The notes beneath the pieces are model-generated. The model was not told the DNA's origin, searched no databases, and saw only the letters and a program-made list of their open reading frames with translations. Below, piece by piece: positions 62,089-64,000 of a stretch of 64,000 bases of DNA (the stretch's first letter is position 1; each line of letters starts with the position of its first letter). The position numbers and the translations under genes were made by a program. Origin of the DNA: Punica granatum (Eukaryota; Streptophyta; Magnoliopsida; Myrtales; Lythraceae); NCBI RefSeq assembly GCF_007655135.1, contig NC_045129.1:30505122-30569121 (forward strand), given 5' to 3'.

Positions 62089-62324
62089 CTTGTTTGGTTT
62101 TAGAACATAATTTTAACTCTATTCCATTTAACTCAACTTATCTTCAATTCAACAACATAATTATTATTTTTTCATTTTTCTTCAATTTTTTAATCATTCA
62201 ATTCAATTTTTAATACTAAATTTTTTCAACTATCAATTTTTTTCCATAATTGAACACAATTATTACTTTCTCTCAATTATTCATTTCTTTTTCTCATAAT
62301 TCAACAACACAATCATTACAACCC

Positions 62325-62361
<37 letters not shown>

Positions 62362-62402
62362 TGAGTAAAATTGAGCTTTAACTCAACTCTAAAACTAAAC
62401 TG
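62089..62402. mobile_element. MITE copy B (TTTGGTTTTA...TAAAACTAAAC family)
   Basis: The ends CTTGTTTGGTTTTAGA and CTCTAAAACTAAACTGG are inverted. The body matches copy A at 57.54 kb, including an exact block ending in ACAATCATTACAACCCAATT. A (TA)n expansion at 62328-62357 distinguishes it. Confidence 0.78.
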
Positions 62403-62651
62403 GCTATAATAACTAATAAAAGGGGGACAAAATTAACAATTGGTCCCTAAAAGATTTCTCTCTCTACAACTTCGTCCCTAAAAATTTTCTCTGCATAATT
62501 TAGTCCCTCCGTTTCAAACGTTAGTCTATTAGCCCTTCCGTCCATGTTTCAGCCAGTCCCTGACGGAAAAAAATGATGTGGGCTGTTATGAACCTAAAAA
62601 TGACGTCGGTTATAATTTTAAAAACAAATTAAAAAAATTAAAATAAAAAAT

Positions 62652-63127
62652 GGTAAATTACATTGGTGGTCCAAAAAGTTTTAATAATGTATCAGGTTGG
62701 TCCAAAAAGTTTTTTTTGCTACTTGATAATACAAAATGTTTCAAAATTATAATATGATAGTACAAACCGTTATCTCGTCATTGACGCCGTCATCTCGCCA
62801 ATGACATGGGTGGACCTTTAAGTTAATTAAAGAAATATTTTGTACCATTATATTATATCTGTAAAATATTTTGGACCATTAAGTGACAACTTCAAAAGAG
62901 TTTGAACCATCATATAACGTTCCACCAACTCCTAAAAACATATCAGAGCCACATGTCGGTCACGTTTCGGCCACGTCAGCTTCGCTTGATGGCGTCAATG
63001 GTGAGATAACGGTTTGTATTATCATGTTACAACTTTGAAACATTTTGTACCATCAAGTAGAAAAAAAAACTTTTTGGACCAACCTGATACATTATTACAA
63101 CCTTTTAGACCACCGGTGTAATTTACC
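62652..63127. mobile_element. Foldback element with about 135-bp terminal inverted repeats
   Basis: The left arm starts GGTAAATTACATTGGTGGTC and the right end is its near complement (GACCACCGGTGTAATTTACC). Pairing continues through AATAATGTATCAGGTTGGTC, CTACTTGAT..TACAAAATG, ACAAACCGTTATCTC and CATTGACGCC. The loop is about 200 bp. No transposase frame is present. The flanks are A-rich and similar (TAAAAAAT and TAAAAAAA), so a duplication cannot be confirmed. Confidence 0.82.
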
Positions 63128-63417
63128 CTAAAAAAAGTAAAAAAGGAAAAGAAAGGTTCTGTGGGACTGAAAGGCGAAGGAGCAGAGGGAAGAAAAAGGA
63201 GGGAGGAAGGGGCTGACTTGCTTAGCTTAAAGAGGGGAGAGAGGAGGGCCGGGGAGTCAGGCTGTTGGGTCGATATGTGGGTGAGGTCGTTGTCGGAGAT
63301 CCAACCCCGGGCGAGGTCACCGGAGGGCTCCGCCGATGGGAAGGAGAAGATGAAAGGAACCCTAATCGTAATGGGAAGGAGAAGAGGAAGGGAAGAAGGA
63401 GGCAAGAAGCAGGAAGG

Positions 63418-63551
63418 TCGTCGTTTGGTCGAAGACTCGTCGTTGAACTCAAGGCAGATTAGAAGTAGGCAGCTCATGTGGGTGAGGTCGTCGAAGCTTC
63501 TCGTCGTCGAGCTCAAGGTAGATCGGAGGCAGGCAACAAATATGTGTGAGG
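63418..63551. repeat. Two imperfect 65-70-bp tandem units, GC-rich
   Basis: GTCGTCG...TCGTCGTTGAACTCAAGGCAGAT...GTGGGTGAG is followed directly by GTCGTCG...TCGTCGTCGAGCTCAAGGTAGAT...GTGTGAG. Related GGTGAGGTCGTTGTCGGAG pieces lie at 63280 and 63595. Confidence 0.65.
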
Positions 63552-64000
63552 TCGTTATCGAAGGTAGGGGGCAGCTGGTGGGGCTCGATCTTTAGGTGAG
63601 GCCGTTGTCGGAGCTTTGGCTAGACTGAGGTGGAGGGGCTCAAGCTGCTGAGCTAGTTGTGGGAACCAAGGGAGAGCTAATCCTCGAGGTTGTTCCAACT
63701 ATGAGGACAAAAATAAGGATCAAGCTCCTCCCCTCTTTCCCTTCCTCTTCTCTGATTTTTGTTGTTGTTCTTTTATATATATATATATTGGCTTGGGAGT
63801 GGCAGATTGGAGGCTCATCCTCGACTACCTCCCCTCACAGGCGAGATCGCTGAATCCATCCGGGGGCTTCGACGACCTCGCCCGCGGGGCAGGTCCCCGG
63901 GAGGGGAGGCTCCCGGGGGCAGGTCAGGTGCCTCCCTCCTAGTGACCTCCCCCTTGGGCGAGATCGCCGGAGCCCGCAGATGGGTTCGGTTACCTCGCCC

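Larger units (their letters stand above)
61330..64000. other. Intergenic, no gene seen
   Basis: The LOG promoter side comes first. A 23-bp unit is duplicated in tandem at about 61908-61957. Then come MITE copy B, a (TA)n run (62328-62357), the foldback at 62.65 kb and a GC-rich repeat-laden tail. Open frames in the GC-rich tail (63.1-63.9 kb, both strands) look like translations of the repeats and are not called. Confidence 0.55.

Noticed and set aside
57540..62402. LOG, TPST and the transporter as a biosynthetic gene cluster
   Set aside because: The genes act in unrelated pathways and are separated by kilobases of repeats. Proximity alone does not support a cluster.
63022..63853. Frames of 65-164 residues on both strands
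   Set aside because: They fall in foldback ends and GC-rich tandem repeats; both strands are open for compositional reasons.
1..64000. CRISPR arrays, rRNA, intact tRNA genes, bacterial operons
   Set aside because: Nothing of the kind is visible. tRNA-like boxes occur only in SINE contexts, and repeats are MITE, LTR or microsatellite in type.

Overview
The window is plant nuclear DNA, most likely from a eudicot. The genes are broken into many short exons with GT-AG introns. The intergenic DNA is AT-rich, with dinucleotide microsatellites, MITE-like elements, tRNA-derived SINEs and one Ty1-copia retrotransposon. The closest families I recognise are Arabidopsis ones; the exact species cannot be fixed from the sequence. 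All exon joins were made by hand from splice consensus, reading-frame phase and remembered family patterns, so none is transcript-proven.

Layout: (1) 0-5.2 kb, minus strand: tyrosylprotein sulfotransferase (TPST) with an upstream uORF-bearing leader exon. (2) 5.3-9.4 kb: gene-free, with hairpin and foldback repeats. (3) 9.4-16.7 kb, minus: a 21-exon ENHANCED DISEASE RESISTANCE 2-like gene (PH-START-DUF1336) carrying a SINE and nested MITEs in its introns. (4) 18.4-19.2 kb, plus: a Ycf20-like plastid protein. (5) 20.1-22.2 kb, minus: a UDP-xylose transporter of the UXT type. (6) 24.7-28.3 kb (leader to about 29.9 kb), minus: a DUF707 type II membrane protein. (7) 33.0-36.9 kb, minus: a large Golgi-type protein with two glycosyltransferase-like domains. 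(8) 37-58 kb: gene-poor and repeat-rich. It contains a long LTR-like block holding a 4.2-kb Ty1-copia element with identical 5-bp target duplications. (9) 58.2-61.3 kb, minus: a LOG-type cytokinin-activating phosphoribohydrolase. (10) 61.3-64 kb: MITE, foldback and GC-rich tandem repeats.

The genes do not form an operon or an obvious metabolic cluster. Three act in the secretory pathway or cell wall (TPST, UXT, the glycosyltransferase), which could be coincidence. I found no convincing undescribed biological system. The best leads are two inferred GC-AG introns, a uORF whose stop overlaps an in-frame ATG of TPST, an LTR element that looks young at its LTRs but is broken inside and lacks gag, and several foldback or MITE families present in more than one copy.
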